Of a stretch of DNA of 55,704 nucleotides, positions 34,741 through 43,461 are shown piece by piece. The position numbers and the translations under genes were made by a program. The DNA is taken from contig JASBUZ010000034.1 in the NCBI GenBank assembly GCA_030147635.1, positions 1 to 55,704 of the forward strand. The letters are read 5' to 3'. Source of the DNA: Gammaproteobacteria bacterium. Its GTDB lineage: Bacteria; Pseudomonadota; Gammaproteobacteria; Legionellales; Legionellaceae. The notes below the pieces were generated by a model. The model was not told where the DNA came from and ran no database searches. It saw only the letters and a list, made by a program, of their open reading frames with translations. Position 1 is the first letter of the stretch; the number at the start of each line of letters is the position of its first letter.

Positions 34741-35337
34741 ATGAATCAAATATTTAGACAGATCACAACAGAGCGGTTGATTATTAAACCACTTATATTG
34801 GCAGATGCATCTGCATACCATGCTGCAGAAATAGCATCAGCAGAAATAATGGCACCATATTGGAGTTGGGTTGATCAAAATAAACCTCTGTCTGATATAG
34901 AGGATTTTCTAAGAGATGCAGAAAAAGCACATGCAGAAGACAGGCCTAGCATGATGTTTTTTGGCATATTCACCAAACATAATCGTACCTTTTGTGGTTG
35001 CATTTGGTATGCAGGTATTAATTGGTTTGTTCCAAAATTTGAGATTGCTTATTGGCAAGAGAATCGTCAATCTGGAAATGGATATATGACAGAAGCGGTT
35101 AATGCTTTGACTCGAACAACATTTAAGTTGTATCAGGCAAAACGTGTCGATATTAAAATATTTGTCAATAACAAAAAGAGTCGAGCCCTTGCGGAACGCC
35201 TTGGGTTTAAGCTTGAAGCCATCATGGAAAATTATTTTATTGATTTCGTGACGAATGAGATTATTGATGGCGCATTATATGCTTGTTCTGATATTAAACA
35301 ATTACCAAAATTGGATTTACAAGTATTAGGAGGATAA
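34741..35337 (+). CDS. GNAT acetyltransferase (RimJ/RimL type)
   Basis: The 198-residue protein opens with FRQITTERLIIKPL, the usual first strand of RimJ/RimL-like N-acetyltransferases, and has the acetyl-CoA region around NRQSGNGYMTEAV followed by NKKSRALAERLGFKLEA. Substrate may be a ribosomal protein, peptide or small molecule. ATG 34741 is chosen; a TTG at 34726 is further from homology. It lies in a + strand run with NudC and the P-loop gene. Confidence 0.82.
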   Translation: MNQIFRQITTERLIIKPLILADASAYHAAEIASAEIMAPYWSWVDQNKPLSDIEDFLRDAEKAHAEDRPSMMFFGIFTKHNRTFCGCIWYAGINWFVPKFEIAYWQENRQSGNGYMTEAVNALTRTTFKLYQAKRVDIKIFVNNKKSRALAERLGFKLEAIMENYFIDFVTNEIIDGALYACSDIKQLPKLDLQVLGG

Positions 35338-35346
35338 GAAACACGG

Positions 35347-35853
35347 ATGCTTATTATATTAGGAGGCTTGCCCGGGGTTGGTAAAACTACCATTGCAAAA
35401 GCTTTAGCAAAAGAATTGAAGGCTGTTTATTTACGTGTTGATACAGCTGAACAAGTACTAAAAAGAGAGGCTCAATTAGCTGGCCCTGAAGGTTATATGG
35501 TTTGTTGGGCGCAGGCCTTAGAGAATTTAAAAATTGGTTTGACTGTTATTGCTGACTCAGTCAATTCAATAACAATCACTCGAGAGGCATGGAAAAAGGT
35601 AGCAAAAGATGCTTTTGTGCCATTTCTTGAGGTCGAGTTAATTTGTTCCAACATGGCAGAACACCAAAGAAGAATAGAGATAAGGAATGCTGATATTACT
35701 GGACATCAGTTACCAACTTGGCAGGATGTTAAAGAGCGAGAATACGAGCATTGGAGTTCAGATTTAACGTTTGACACATCTAAGCAAACTGTTGATGAAA
35801 TTGTCCAAGCAATACTCGAATATATCGAAAACAATGCGATGGCAGATGGGTGA
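35347..35853 (+). CDS. Small P-loop kinase
   Basis: The 168-residue protein starts with Walker A GLPGVGKTT (residues 7-15) after a short strand and has a basic lid region (HQRRIEIRNADITG). This is the pattern of small AAA_33-type or gluconate-kinase-like kinases that phosphorylate metabolites or drugs. Substrate unknown. AGGAGG at about 35328-35333 is its ribosome site. It is unlike the larger P-loop proteins at 25529 and 51466. Confidence 0.75.
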   Translation: MLIILGGLPGVGKTTIAKALAKELKAVYLRVDTAEQVLKREAQLAGPEGYMVCWAQALENLKIGLTVIADSVNSITITREAWKKVAKDAFVPFLEVELICSNMAEHQRRIEIRNADITGHQLPTWQDVKEREYEHWSSDLTFDTSKQTVDEIVQAILEYIENNAMADG

Positions 35854-35927
35854 AAAAATATTATTATTGCTACTCCTTTAAGTAGCCTCTTATAATCTCA
35901 ACAATAATGACCAAATGAGCAAAACCC

Positions 35928-36675
35928 ATGATTATTCCAAGAGCGCGCTGAAGATTTAATGGATTTTTTTTTGGATTCAGAAGTGAGTGCGATTATGGCT
36001 ACCGGTGGTGGGTATGGTTCTCAACGCATTCTTCCCTATTTAGATATGGACAAAATTAAAGTCAATCCAAAATGGTTAGTAGGATTTAGTGATACAACTG
36101 CTTTACAATTAGGTATTTTAAGACAAACGAGCATTGCTTCTTGCACAGGATTTACTTTTCGTGACCTTGAAAAACCAAACTTGGATGCACTGGTTGAAAA
36201 GACCTTGATGGCTTGCTTCATGAGAGAATCTTTTGAAATTAATGAGGGAGAGACTGTTATACCAGGTGTGGTACAAGGTTTGTTGGTTGGTGGAAATCTG
36301 GATTGTATGCGCTCTCTAATAGGAACACCGTATCAATCAAATTTTAAAAAAAGTATCTTACTTATTGAAGATGTTTGGGTAGAGCCTTACAAAATTGATG
36401 GGATGCTTTCTCAACTCGAGTTAGCAGGTGTTTTTCATGATATTGCTGGGATTATTTGGGGGGAATTTGAAAAGTGTGATGCGCATCACTTTTCAAAACG
36501 AGATGGTACAGTAAATGACATTATTATAGAGTGGTCCCAACGTATTGGTGTTCCTTGTATCAAAGGGTTTCCATATGGGCACCAAAATAGACGATGCGTT
36601 TTGCCGTTGGGTAAAACTATTTTATTAGATGCGACAAAGGTAAAGGTGAAAATTTTTTCTGGGAATGTTACATGA
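35928..36675 (+). pseudogene. LD-carboxypeptidase (S66) with internal deletion
   Basis: ATG 35928 opens MIIPRA, the normal start of LD-carboxypeptidases, but this frame stops after two more codons. In another frame the reading continues QERAEDLMDFFL and runs from ATG 35959 for 238 residues through the catalytic serine (GFSDTTALQ), GGNLDCM, IDGMLSQLELAG and the histidine region GHQNRRCVLPLG. About 60 residues of the N-terminal domain are gone. The junction shares AGAGCGCGC, fitting a deletion between short homologies. The enzyme family cuts murein peptides or microcin-type conjugates; this copy is probably inactive. Confidence 0.75.
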
Positions 36676-37109
36676 GCAATCGACAAAGTTCTAAAATTTC
36701 GTTTGTTGAGCATATTTCTTCAGCGAATTTAAAAAAAATGGAGGATGGTTTAAAAGAATATGAATTAAGCCATGATATTCATGTTAATTATAAGCCTTTT
36801 GCGTTTGAACTTTATCATGAAACAGGCGAACTGATAGGTGTTTTAGATGCCTTTTCATCTTATTCGTCAATCCATATTAGAGACTTATGGATTGATAAAG
36901 CTCACAGAGGAAAAGGTTATGGCAAAATGTTAGTTGCAGAGCTTGAGGGGCGTTTTAGCGGAAAAGGATTTAACAATATCAATACAGTGTCATGTACATT
37001 TCAAGCACCGGATTTTTATAAAAAATGCGGCTTTGATGTTGAGTTTGTGCGTGAGAATGTAGATAACCCTAAACTTACTGTGACGGGATTTGTGAAATTT
37101 CTAGGGTAA
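36672..37109 (+). CDS. GNAT acetyltransferase
   Basis: The 145-residue protein has a clear acetyl-CoA motif, IDKAHRGKGYGKMLVAELE (about residues 73-91), and a C-terminal FYKKCGFD. Substrate unknown. Its ATG overlaps the stop of the broken carboxypeptidase gene (ATGA), so it was probably translated by coupling to it and may now depend on the truncated frame. It ends the + strand run and converges on the kinase at 37123. Confidence 0.82.
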   Translation: MSNRQSSKISFVEHISSANLKKMEDGLKEYELSHDIHVNYKPFAFELYHETGELIGVLDAFSSYSSIHIRDLWIDKAHRGKGYGKMLVAELEGRFSGKGFNNINTVSCTFQAPDFYKKCGFDVEFVRENVDNPKLTVTGFVKFLG

Positions 37110-37122
37110 GAGTCACTCAGGC

Positions 37123-38094
37123 CTACTTAATAAGCGCTGATAATTCATTAACCCAAGCTTGATGGATAATTTTTTCGTAAATCAGCTGTAACCACTGATT
37201 TGTATTTTCACCTCCGGGGGCTGATGCATCACTCCAGTTGTTTTTAGTCCAAAGGTAAATTTCTAAACATTTCATTTGGATTTGTCTAGGAAAGGCGTTT
37301 AAATCAATGCTGGACTCAGGCATGATCGTTAGATACCCCTCAATATAGGGCTTTATTTTATCTTGCCAGTTTGATTTATTATGAACAATGGAATCGAAGA
37401 ATGGTCGGAACAAGTCTTCTGTAAACCAGTTTAAGCTGGGTAAGTCAAAATCAATAATATGAATTTGTGTGCTATCCGTTAATACATTACCTTCTCGATG
37501 ATCGCCATGGGTTACCCCATAGTTTTCAGTTGATTTAGGCCGCGCATATAGAAATTGTGACACGTCATTTAGCACTTGGTTGACTTCAATGGATTCATTT
37601 TTGGCATATCCTTCTAACTCTTCAATTGAGCGTGACCAAGTTGCATAACGATGGTTTGAATGATCAAATGAACTTGCAGCTTTGTGCAATTTTCCTAATG
37701 CTTTCCCCCAAGTTTTATAAAGCGCTATAGGATAGTCAAACGTTATAGGCTGTCCTGGAACTTCTTTGCAAACATGCGCAAGAAACTCTTCATCTCCCTG
37801 CCAAATGGATTCAAACCATAGATCATCTATGGATGGAATCGGTTCACAAACTGATACACCGTGATCAAATAAGTGCCTCTGATAGTTGATGGCCGCTTGT
37901 AATTCTGATTTTGAGCGTAATTGTGCATGCGTTAAGCGCAAATAATAACCGACATTATTTAATTCGTAACGATATACTAGATTGATGCCTTCATTGATTA
38001 ATCGAAGGCCATGAATTTTATTGCCCCATCTCTGGGCTGCCTGTAGAGGTGTTTTTTGTGCATCAATAGTTTTAAGCCGTTCATTCCACATCAT
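37123..38094 (-). CDS. Aminoglycoside-phosphotransferase-fold kinase
   Basis: The 323-residue protein has the APH/choline-kinase fold with all key motifs: catalytic loop THGDHREGNVL and metal loop IIDFDLPSL, plus an N-terminal lobe with YYLRLTHAQLRSKSEL. Members phosphorylate antibiotics, choline, homoserine or similar alcohols; the substrate is not evident. The first two codons are both ATG. Its first ten codons are repeated as a relic at 41316-41346. Confidence 0.82.
   Translation of the reverse strand: MMWNERLKTIDAQKTPLQAAQRWGNKIHGLRLINEGINLVYRYELNNVGYYLRLTHAQLRSKSELQAAINYQRHLFDHGVSVCEPIPSIDDLWFESIWQGDEEFLAHVCKEVPGQPITFDYPIALYKTWGKALGKLHKAASSFDHSNHRYATWSRSIEELEGYAKNESIEVNQVLNDVSQFLYARPKSTENYGVTHGDHREGNVLTDSTQIHIIDFDLPSLNWFTEDLFRPFFDSIVHNKSNWQDKIKPYIEGYLTIMPESSIDLNAFPRQIQMKCLEIYLWTKNNWSDASAPGGENTNQWLQLIYEKIIHQAWVNELSALIK
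38064..38094. repeat. 31-bp repeat, parental copy (start of kinase gene)
   Basis: 29 of 31 bases match positions 41316-41346. On the minus strand this copy covers the start codons and first residues (MWNERLKTI) of the kinase gene at 37123-38094. Confidence 0.9.
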
Positions 38095-38143
38095 TGTGTT
38101 CCAAAAAATATTTCGAAAATTACCACATCAACTGTTTTATCAA

Positions 38144-39049
38144 TTATATGCATATGGCTTCAAAGCTATAAAACATATGAGCATCATCCCAATGAATTTC
38201 AACAGCATCAAAACCTGCAGTATTTAATTGCTGAGTTGTTTGGTCGACCGATCTAAAATGACTCCATGTGGCTTGCAATATTTGTATAAAAATAGCGCGT
38301 TGTAAATTGAGTGCATTTACATCTATTTTGGACATATCCCATTCTTGTGGTAGAGATAAAGCACTACCAATCAGTTTTCCGCCAGGTTTCAAGGCTATAC
38401 GAAGTGCCTTATATAAGTCTGTTACCTTATCGTCATCAGCTTCATAAATATTTAAGCCATTTGTTGTAATCAAATCAAACTCTGCTGGATGGTTTGAAGC
38501 TAGGTCCCATGCATTTTCTCTAAAGAACTGGCAAGATTGTTTTTTACCTTTATTTATAGCCATATCTTGAGCTAAATCGAGAGAAGCTTGATCTAAATCA
38601 ATGCCTATAAAGCGAACGTTTTCAACAGGCTCTGGCAAATCCAATGTTAGCAAATCCGCCATGACACCACACGGAATTGAACAAGTAACGGCATTGGATT
38701 GAATGTTTTTTTGTAATAAAGATTGAAAAATATGAAAACGCTGTCTTGTCGCAAGTACAGAAGGTGCAGTGGTTATAATTGCTTCTTCTAATGGATGTAA
38801 ACTTGAGGCCTCAGTAAAGCCTAAAATAATATAATAAGTCCAATGCCCACTTAGAGCACCTTGATTTTTAATAAAAAAACGACCTAATTCAAACTCTGTA
38901 AGTTGATTAAGATATGTCAATAATCGTTCTTTTGTAGGTTCATCGATACTTCCATCTTGAGATAAGCGTTGAGAAATATTTTGGCACTCGGAAAAAATAT
39001 CTTCGAGCGCTATTTTGTCAGATGTTTTGTGGGTTAAAGATTTCATCAA
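38144..39049 (-). CDS. Class I SAM-dependent methyltransferase
   Basis: The 301-residue protein has a helical N-terminal region (1-110) and a SAM-binding domain with SIPCGVMADLLTLDLP, FIGIDLDQASLDLAQ and FDLITTNGLNIYEADD. The second motif and its acidic residue are clear, while motif I is less glycine-rich (IPCG) than usual. Substrate unknown. It precedes the kinase on the minus strand with a 49-base gap, so the two may be co-transcribed. Confidence 0.72.
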   Translation of the reverse strand: MMKSLTHKTSDKIALEDIFSECQNISQRLSQDGSIDEPTKERLLTYLNQLTEFELGRFFIKNQGALSGHWTYYIILGFTEASSLHPLEEAIITTAPSVLATRQRFHIFQSLLQKNIQSNAVTCSIPCGVMADLLTLDLPEPVENVRFIGIDLDQASLDLAQDMAINKGKKQSCQFFRENAWDLASNHPAEFDLITTNGLNIYEADDDKVTDLYKALRIALKPGGKLIGSALSLPQEWDMSKIDVNALNLQRAIFIQILQATWSHFRSVDQTTQQLNTAGFDAVEIHWDDAHMFYSFEAICI

Positions 39050-39205
39050 AGTCTATTAAAATAAAAAGGTGGTCACGAGTGTATTATAAATGACAAAGGA
39101 AATGAATATCCTCTTCTGATGCATGAAATCAATGGTATGGTTGCCAAAACAATTTTTTGATATCCTCGTGCGTTGAAATATTTAAATTTAAAATGATGAG
39201 ACGCA

Positions 39206-40261
39206 ATGCTAGCACGTTATGAAAAGTATCAAAGGCACCCATTCTTTACATCAATAGATGAAATTATTTTTCAATGTTTTCATACTTTAGACTATGAGCT
39301 TGTTAGCCTACCATCTTCATTATCGCCATGGGCAACCACGCGTAAATTAGTGATATCAGAAAAATCATATGTTTTAAGAGTTCTTAATAATCAAGCCTCA
39401 ATTGCAAATAAAAAAGCGGAAATTTTAACCCATGCACTTTTTTCCAACGCGGGAGTCTCCCCTTCATTAGTTTATAGTAATGTCGAACAAGGGGTACTTA
39501 TTATGGAGTATATTGAGAGCGAGCTCGATTGGCTGCAGTCTGTGGATGAAGAAAAAATTCGGGCATTGGCCGATTTATTGCGCGCCAAAATTATTAATAT
39601 TGAGGGGCGAGAAGCGGATTTTAACAATACCAACAATCAGATTATGTTTGGCTGGATTGATACATCTCTAACTCAATATATCGGTCAATTTTGCCACCAT
39701 GCACGTGCATTAGCGTATTTTAACGAGCTAAATCAGTTTTTAGATGGATACAGCCAAGAAAAGACATTATGTCATTATGAGTTAACCTCCGGCAATTTAT
39801 TATGGGATGGTCGTCGATTTTTTATAATTGATTGGGAGCTTGCTCGGGTGACAGACCCTATGTTTGATTTGGCTAATCTTTCCTATGGTTTAAGATTAAC
39901 GACTGGGCAAGAAGCAAGTTTATTGGTGTTTTATTCGTCAGAATACTTGACCGAAGCATTTCAAAGTAAATATAGACTCTATAAAACCCTTGTTCATCTT
40001 CTTTACTCGCTTCGATTATTTGCACTGTGTAAAGATAATCATGGTGAATTGAGTGAGATATCTCTTGAACAGGTCGAGAGTATTCCAAAATTGAGCTTGA
40101 AAGAAGTTATTTCATTTTCAAGTCCTGCCGATTTATTTGAAACAAGCATTAGCGTAGCTAAAGAAGCATTTTATTACTTGGAATCAGAGCAATTTGAACA
40201 AGATAAAGCAATTGTAGTAGGCACTCAACTTCAGTTACAAAGCCCACTCCATCACAAATAA
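39206..40261 (+). CDS. APH/choline-kinase-like phosphotransferase with altered catalytic loop
   Basis: The 351-residue protein has the fold of choline kinase or thiamine kinase: VISEKSYVLRVLNN in the N-lobe, MEYIESEL hinge, CHYELTSGNLLW loop and FIIDWELARV metal loop. The catalytic Asp of the HxD loop is Glu here (HYE), while the Asn and the metal-binding Asp are kept. It may be a weak or specialised kinase. Its stop abuts the stop of the convergent oxidoreductase without a spacer. Confidence 0.75.
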   Translation: MLARYEKYQRHPFFTSIDEIIFQCFHTLDYELVSLPSSLSPWATTRKLVISEKSYVLRVLNNQASIANKKAEILTHALFSNAGVSPSLVYSNVEQGVLIMEYIESELDWLQSVDEEKIRALADLLRAKIINIEGREADFNNTNNQIMFGWIDTSLTQYIGQFCHHARALAYFNELNQFLDGYSQEKTLCHYELTSGNLLWDGRRFFIIDWELARVTDPMFDLANLSYGLRLTTGQEASLLVFYSSEYLTEAFQSKYRLYKTLVHLLYSLRLFALCKDNHGELSEISLEQVESIPKLSLKEVISFSSPADLFETSISVAKEAFYYLESEQFEQDKAIVVGTQLQLQSPLHHK

Positions 40262-41299
40262 TCAAGCCTCTGCCATGTGAGGCATCCTGATTTTTTGGTA
40301 TAACTGCCAAATGATTTTCATGCTTTCCAAAGCCGTTATTCCACTTGTGAGCGGTATGGATTGGGTTTGTATACAATCTAAAAAATGAAGCATTTCATTT
40401 TGGTACATTTCTCGCATGTCAATTGGTGTATCGGATAAGACACTTTCTTTTGTATAGCCGGTGTAGAATTGTTTTGTATCGTGTACATCGCCCTTTGAAT
40501 ATAATTTCAATGTGGATTGTGTGAAATTAGCTTCAATCATGCCTTCTGAACAGTGAGCCTGCATCAGATAATCATTGCGTGTACCTCGTGCGCCCCAAGT
40601 TCCAAAATAATATCCAAGCACATCATTTTTAAATTTTAGACAAACATGGCTTGTGCCTTCACCTTCCATCCAGGGTGTTGCTTTATTTGTACCCATAAAA
40701 AAGCCATCAACAGGGTGTCCCAATATCCACATCATTAAATCAATATAATGACAGCCATGATTAAAAAGCTGTCCACCGCCGTTTGTTTTTCGTTTGGCTT
40801 GCCAGCTTTCAGTAGAAAATTCATAGTATTGTTCTGTCCAAATTGAGAACTGGAATAATTCCCCTGCATATTTTTCATCAATGAGGGCTTTGAGTTTTAA
40901 CACTAAAGGGTGATATCTCATACAGAGTGCGACCATAAGCGCTACATGATTTTCTTGACTAATTGAAATAAGCTCATGGCACTCTCTTTCCGTTAACGCC
41001 AGAGGTTTTTCCATTAACACATGTTTCTTCGCAACTAAGCATTGCTTGCCATATTCATAATGTAAAAAATTGGGAGCCGCTATCAAAAAGGCATCTGTAT
41101 TTGAAAGAATGGATTCATTGATTTCTGTTGAAATGAGTGCTTTAGGAAATTGGTGCGCAAATTGTTTTGCATTTTCAATATTAACATCAATGAGTGCCGT
41201 TACCTCCAGTCCTTTGGCTTGTAGAGCAGGTGTTGAAAACCCATTGTACAAATGGACAATTTCACCGCAACCAATAATTCCCAATTTCGTTATCATCAT
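40262..41299 (-). CDS. Gfo/Idh/MocA-family oxidoreductase
   Basis: The 345-residue protein begins with the NAD(P)-binding motif LGIIGCGEIVHLY and contains the family's MEKPLALT segment with the catalytic Lys, followed by an alpha/beta C-terminal domain with GGQLFNHGCHYIDLMMWILG. Such enzymes oxidise or reduce sugars and related compounds. Two ATGs overlap at the start. A 16-codon relic frame that repeats the start of the kinase gene ends exactly on this start codon. Confidence 0.88.
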   Translation of the reverse strand: MMITKLGIIGCGEIVHLYNGFSTPALQAKGLEVTALIDVNIENAKQFAHQFPKALISTEINESILSNTDAFLIAAPNFLHYEYGKQCLVAKKHVLMEKPLALTERECHELISISQENHVALMVALCMRYHPLVLKLKALIDEKYAGELFQFSIWTEQYYEFSTESWQAKRKTNGGGQLFNHGCHYIDLMMWILGHPVDGFFMGTNKATPWMEGEGTSHVCLKFKNDVLGYYFGTWGARGTRNDYLMQAHCSEGMIEANFTQSTLKLYSKGDVHDTKQFYTGYTKESVLSDTPIDMREMYQNEMLHFLDCIQTQSIPLTSGITALESMKIIWQLYQKIRMPHMAEA

Positions 41300-41315
41300 A
41301 CCGGCCCTCGGGGAC

Positions 41316-41346
41316 CAATGGTTTTAAGCCGTTCATTCCACATGAT
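41316..41346. repeat. 31-bp repeat, relic copy of the kinase gene start
   Basis: 29 of 31 bases match 38064-38094. On the minus strand an ATG at 41343 reads MWNERLKTIGPRGPV and stops at 41296, overlapping the oxidoreductase start. The same bases encode the last residues (HHVE) of the acetyltransferase upstream, so this is a recombination junction. Confidence 0.85.
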
Positions 41347-41812
41347 GTCCACCCAGTGCTAAAAAGTACTTCATGCCTTCATGCGTTGATTGAAATCCAA
41401 GACGCTTATAAAATTGCTTAGCGCGAGGACGTAGTTTATTGGTCGTTAGTTGGAGGATTGCTACATCGTGTTTTGCTGCAATATCAAATGCTGTTTTCAT
41501 CATCCATTCACCTAACTTTTTTCCTCGATGCTTATTCGCTATTCTAACGGCTTCAATTTGCATGCGTGTTGAGCCTTGATAGGTTAGGGATGGCATAATG
41601 GTTAAATGACATGTGCCAACCATCTGATCATCTAATAAAACAACCATCAAATATTGATTGGGATCGGAATTTATTTTATCGAAAGCTGCTAAATAACTCT
41701 GATCTGGAGTTTCTTGTTGACGTTCGCGTGTTTTCCCCAGTTCATCTTCAGCAAGTAATTGTATGATGAGAGGTAAATCATTAAGCGTTGCTTTACGATA
41801 GGTTAAATTCAT
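41333..41812 (-). CDS. GNAT acetyltransferase
   Basis: The 159-residue protein starts with TYRKATLNDLPLIIQLL and has the acetyl-CoA loop around RIANKHRGKKLGEWMM, with KQFYKRLGF near the end: a complete GNAT. Its last codons lie in the 31-bp relic repeat, so the native C-terminus may have been altered by recombination. Substrate unknown. Confidence 0.82.
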   Translation of the reverse strand: MNLTYRKATLNDLPLIIQLLAEDELGKTRERQQETPDQSYLAAFDKINSDPNQYLMVVLLDDQMVGTCHLTIMPSLTYQGSTRMQIEAVRIANKHRGKKLGEWMMKTAFDIAAKHDVAILQLTTNKLRPRAKQFYKRLGFQSTHEGMKYFLALGGHHVE

Positions 41813-41878
41813 GGGTTACGCAATAAGCATGGATAAGAATAGAGTATAATGGATTTAACTTGAAAAGTACTACCGAGA

Positions 41879-42259
41879 ATGCCACATATGAAACCTAAAA
41901 AATCAATTGTTGACATTATCATCTTGCAGGAAAAGCGCTTGCTTGATAAGACAGAAGCCGCGAGCACATTAGAAGCGCTCATTGATGACGAGTTTATTGA
42001 AATTGGTAGTAGCTCACAATGTTATTGTAAGTCAGATGTTATGCAATGGCTTTTAATGGAAGATCAATCCATACGATCAGGTACTGATTTTTCGGCAATG
42101 CAATTGTCAGATGATATCATTTTATTGACCTACACCAGTCATATTCAAGACACGCCTAATGCACCTATAAAAAAAGCGGCGCGTTCTTCAATTTGGCGAA
42201 AAAAAGATAATCGATGGTCTATGGTGTTTCATCAAGGGACTCCGAATCAACCAACTTAA
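41879..42259 (+). CDS. DUF4440/NTF2-like protein
   Basis: The 126-residue protein fits the small cone-shaped NTF2-like fold of DUF4440: an N-terminal helix with EKRLLDKTEAAS, LEALIDDEFIEIGSSSQ, strands LSDDIILLTYTS and a C-terminal SSIWRKKDNRWSMVFHQGT. Members are small enzymes or binding proteins of varied role. It lies between divergent and convergent minus-strand genes. A second ATG at 41888 is possible. Confidence 0.72.
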   Translation: MPHMKPKKSIVDIIILQEKRLLDKTEAASTLEALIDDEFIEIGSSSQCYCKSDVMQWLLMEDQSIRSGTDFSAMQLSDDIILLTYTSHIQDTPNAPIKKAARSSIWRKKDNRWSMVFHQGTPNQPT

Positions 42260-42272
42260 AAGACAAATAAAC

Positions 42273-42722
42273 TTATTCTTCACTGACTATCATGTCGTAG
42301 GTAATCCATGATGTTTTATTGGCTAACTTGTCATACAGTTTCATGGCAGCCTCATTATCTGAGGCCGTAATCCATCGAATGGTAGAAATATTATTTTCAA
42401 TTGCATATTGCTCAACTGATTCTATTAATTTTTGAGCAATCTGTTTTCCTCGATGTTCTGGTGAAATAAATAAATCATCCATAAAAATAGCAACAGATGC
42501 TTTGATTGGTCTTAAAAATTGTCGAAAATGTACTAATCCAATCGCCTTTTCTTCAAGAAGTGCTAAATGGCAATGTATCCCTTTTTCAGGCTGAAGAAAC
42601 CAATGCCATAGCTTTTCTAATTGCTTGTCGGTGAGCGTGGTCTTATAGAACTCAAGATATTGTTTGTACAAGTAACACCAATCATTGAAGTTCTCTCTTT
42701 CAGCTGCTTTGATACGTATCAT
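42273..42722 (-). CDS. GNAT acetyltransferase
   Basis: The 149-residue protein has the GNAT landmarks IRIKAAERENFNDW, FISPEHRGKQIAQKLIESVE and AMKLYDKLANKTSW. Substrate unknown. Its start overlaps the stop of the upstream methyltransferase by four bases, so the pair is co-translated. It converges on the DUF4440 gene. Confidence 0.83.
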   Translation of the reverse strand: MIRIKAAERENFNDWCYLYKQYLEFYKTTLTDKQLEKLWHWFLQPEKGIHCHLALLEEKAIGLVHFRQFLRPIKASVAIFMDDLFISPEHRGKQIAQKLIESVEQYAIENNISTIRWITASDNEAAMKLYDKLANKTSWITYDMIVSEE

Positions 42723-43363
42723 TTAAAAACTTCACGTCCTTTTCTAGCTAAAACAACTTGATTGCCGGGTTGGTCAATTTTGTCTGTAATGACGTTAAAC
42801 CCAGCCTTTTTCATCAATATAATATTTTCACTGGCAGGACGACCACTATGACAAAAGCGTTCCCCAAACATTTCTGATTCGATGGTGTGTTCATCGATGA
42901 CGATATGGGATGTATCAACAGCATGACTGGTATCTGCAAATGTAATGAGAAGAAGGCCTTCAGACTTAAGAAGGCTATAAAATTTTCTTAAAACTGCAAG
43001 ATGCTCTGTTGCATGAATATGAAACAAAGTAAACCAACATATAATGGCATCAAATTTAAGCTCGGTCTCAAAATCACAAATATCCGCCACAAACAATTTT
43101 TCTTTAGGAATGGTTTGCTCAGCGTATTGAATGAGTTTGGGTGAAATATCTATGCCGTAGACATCAAATCCACATTGAACCAAATAAGCAGCAATAGGCT
43201 TGGCGGAACCGCAGCCCACATCTAAAATACTTGCACCGGGTTGTAAGTGAGCAATGATCTCATCAAGAGCAGGTTTTTCAAGATACCACTCTCTTTTTTC
43301 GTGCCAAGTATCAGCAATATTGTCATAGCTCTGCTTAATTTTATTATTAAATGTTCGGTTCAT
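42719..43363 (-). CDS. Class I SAM-dependent methyltransferase
   Basis: The 214-residue protein has motif I ILDVGCGSAKPIAAYLV (about residues 45-61), VYGIDISPKLIQ and FDAIICWFTLFHIHA, a standard small-molecule methyltransferase. The N-terminal SYDNIADTWHEKREWY segment is typical. It is coupled to the acetyltransferase at 42273. Confidence 0.85.
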   Translation of the reverse strand: MNRTFNNKIKQSYDNIADTWHEKREWYLEKPALDEIIAHLQPGASILDVGCGSAKPIAAYLVQCGFDVYGIDISPKLIQYAEQTIPKEKLFVADICDFETELKFDAIICWFTLFHIHATEHLAVLRKFYSLLKSEGLLLITFADTSHAVDTSHIVIDEHTIESEMFGERFCHSGRPASENIILMKKAGFNVITDKIDQPGNQVVLARKGREVFK

Positions 43364-43461
43364 ATTAGGTCCAACTCTGTTTAATCCCTAGTCAAGCAAG
43401 GTGCGTCTTTTTGTGTTTTGGTAATGTATTTCATCAAATCTACGTTTGATTTTGACACGAT

